Source: CAYQUC01 sp964420605
GTDB taxonomy: Bacteria > Pseudomonadota > Gammaproteobacteria > UBA6429 > Thiohalophilaceae
Direction: 5' to 3'
Assembly (NCBI GenBank): GCA_964420605.1
Contig: CAYQUC010000050.1
Span: forward strand, 1-24,494
Length of the DNA stretch: 24,494 nucleotides
The notes below the pieces were generated by a model. The model had not been told where the DNA came from and ran no database searches. It saw nothing but the letters and a program-made list of their open reading frames with translations. Of the stretch, positions 23,555 to 24,494 are shown piece by piece. The translations under genes and the position numbers were made by a program. The first letter of the stretch is position 1; every line of letters begins with the position of its first letter.

Positions 23555-24307
23555 GTGAAATTAACTACTTATCGACTCTTTACTGTCCTTGTGACGCTAC
23601 TTCCTATCGTTTTTGCTGTGGACGTGAGCGCTGCTCAAACGAGTAAATTATCAGCTGCTGATAAAATTGCAGCGACAGAAATTGCAGCTAAACTTCCTGG
23701 CGTTGATGTTGCCAATATTACACCAAGTTCAATACCTGGCTTGTATCAAGTTACCGCAGGACCTCAAGTGCTGTATATCAGTCGTGATGCCAAGTTACTT
23801 TTTTATGGCGATATTGTTGACCGTACAACCGGTAAAAATTTAACGACTCCGGTTCGCGATAAAGCGCGGCTCTCAATTGTGGATAACATTGATGAAGCTA
23901 GTATGATTATATTTACTCCTAAAAAAGAAACAAAACATACAATAACTGTTTTTACCGATATCGATTGTGGTTATTGTAAAAAATTACACAGCGAAATTAA
24001 TACTTATACTGATTTAGGAATAAAAGTGCGATACCTTGCTTATCCACGAGCTGGAATTAATAGCCCTTCGTATGTTAAAGCCGTAAACGTCTGGTGCGCT
24101 AAAGACAGAAATAAAGCCATTACCGTCGCCAAACAAAATCAAAGTGTGACCAGTGAAAAATGTGATGATCCTGTTAAAAGTCATATGTTGCTGGGTGAAA
24201 AATTAGGAGTGAATGGTACGCCTAACTTAATACTTGATGATGGTCGAATGGTTCCGGGTTATGTACCAGCGGCAAAATTGCTTGAGTTATTAAATAAAAA
24301 GATTTAG
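23555..24307 (+). CDS. dsbC: Thiol:disulfide interchange protein DsbC
   Basis: A protein of 250 residues acting in the periplasm to isomerise wrong disulfides. The start is a GTG at 23555 with AGGA 7 bases upstream; the frame continues to a TTG at 23528, which would add nine residues before the signal peptide and is less likely. Signal peptide: VKLTTYRLF then a hydrophobic VLVTLLPIVFA, cleavage likely after DVSA. The dimerisation domain follows (about 30-90), then the thioredoxin fold with DIDCGYCKKLHSE (Cys138, Cys141) and cis-proline GTP (Thr222-Pro223). Cys181 and Cys203, 22 apart, match the second DsbC disulfide. A weak -10 (TATACT, 23511-23516) precedes it. Confidence 0.95.
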   Translation: MKLTTYRLFTVLVTLLPIVFAVDVSAAQTSKLSAADKIAATEIAAKLPGVDVANITPSSIPGLYQVTAGPQVLYISRDAKLLFYGDIVDRTTGKNLTTPVRDKARLSIVDNIDEASMIIFTPKKETKHTITVFTDIDCGYCKKLHSEINTYTDLGIKVRYLAYPRAGINSPSYVKAVNVWCAKDRNKAITVAKQNQSVTSEKCDDPVKSHMLLGEKLGVNGTPNLILDDGRMVPGYVPAAKLLELLNKKI

Positions 24308-24326
24308 TTTTAGGTTTTATTCAATC

Positions 24327-24369
24327 AAAACACCGTTAAGCTTTAAAGCTTAACGGTGTTTTTGTTTTT
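24327..24369. terminator. Perfect palindromic terminator after dsbC
   Basis: A perfect 36-base palindrome (24327-24362, centre between 24344 and 24345) followed by TTTTTG and TTTTT on the plus strand; A residues on the other flank would give a U-run on the minus strand. It can act in both directions. Confidence 0.9.
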
Positions 24370-24395
24370 GGGAAATGTTTTTTGACAATATTTGA

Positions 24396-24494
24396 GGTGT
24401 CTAAATCCTTGGACTAGTATAATTTTACAAGATTTTAACGGTGTCTAAATCCTTGGACTAGTATAATTTTACAAGATTTTAACGGTGTCTAAAT
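24396..24494. repeat. 44-bp tandem repeat array, truncated by the window end
   Basis: The unit beginning GGTGTCTAAATCC starts at 24396, 24440 and 24484, exactly 44 bases apart. Two full units and 11 bases of a third are visible and identical where they can be compared. Each contains CTTGGACTAGTATAAT. The preceding TTAACGGTGT within the array also occurs in the 3' arm of the terminator just upstream. Confidence 0.9.

Overview
The window looks like a chromosomal segment of an AT-rich gammaproteobacterium, probably from a draft or metagenome assembly, since it contains a run of exactly 100 N. The order corB-ypjD, ffh-rpsP-rimM-trmD-rplS and xerD-dsbC matches the arrangement familiar from gammaproteobacteria, and the encoded L19, RimM, TrmD, XerD and DsbC read like members of that class. 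I cannot name a genus.

Left part (1-11561, minus strand): one long cobalamin (vitamin B12) operon reading leftwards. A candidate promoter precedes a textbook adenosylcobalamin riboswitch (11281-11447) and a structured leader. The gene order is cbtB, cbtA (cobalt uptake), cobO (corrinoid adenosyltransferase), cobB/cbiA (a,c-diamide synthase), cobM/cbiF, cbiX (cobalt chelatase), cbiC/cobH, cbiD, cobL/cbiET, cobI/cbiL, cbiG, a separate cobE-like gene, and cobJ/cbiH, which runs off the left edge. Early cobalt insertion by CbiX together with CbiD and CbiG marks this as the oxygen-independent route. Several genes overlap by 4 bases (cobO/cobB, cbiX/cbiC, cobI/cbiG), which suggests translational coupling. 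CobJ carries a C-terminal extension resembling the HutX/ChuX haem-utilisation fold; this is the most unusual protein feature in the window. CbiJ/CobK, CbiP, CbiB and the nucleotide-loop genes are not in view.

Middle (11562-16974): radA (plus) converges on a minus-strand block. Between them lie short direct repeats interrupted by the assembly gap. The minus-strand block holds a PilZ-domain gene and a double-FHA gene that look like a small signalling operon, then corB (CBS/CorC magnesium-efflux family) and ypjD (CcsA-like membrane protein).

Right part (16975-24494, plus strand): a metallo-beta-lactamase-fold phosphodiesterase-like gene, ffh, then rpsP-rimM-trmD-rplS with promoters before rpsP and rplS and a strong terminator after rplS. 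An approximately 0.9 kb stretch without a convincing gene follows, then xerD and dsbC, a 36-bp perfect palindromic terminator, and a 44-bp tandem repeat array cut by the window end.

No IS element, CRISPR array, tRNA, rRNA or prophage was seen. The points most worth following up are the CobJ-HutX-like fusion, the alternative RNA structures in the cbtB leader and between rpsP and rimM, and the two intergenic repeat families.
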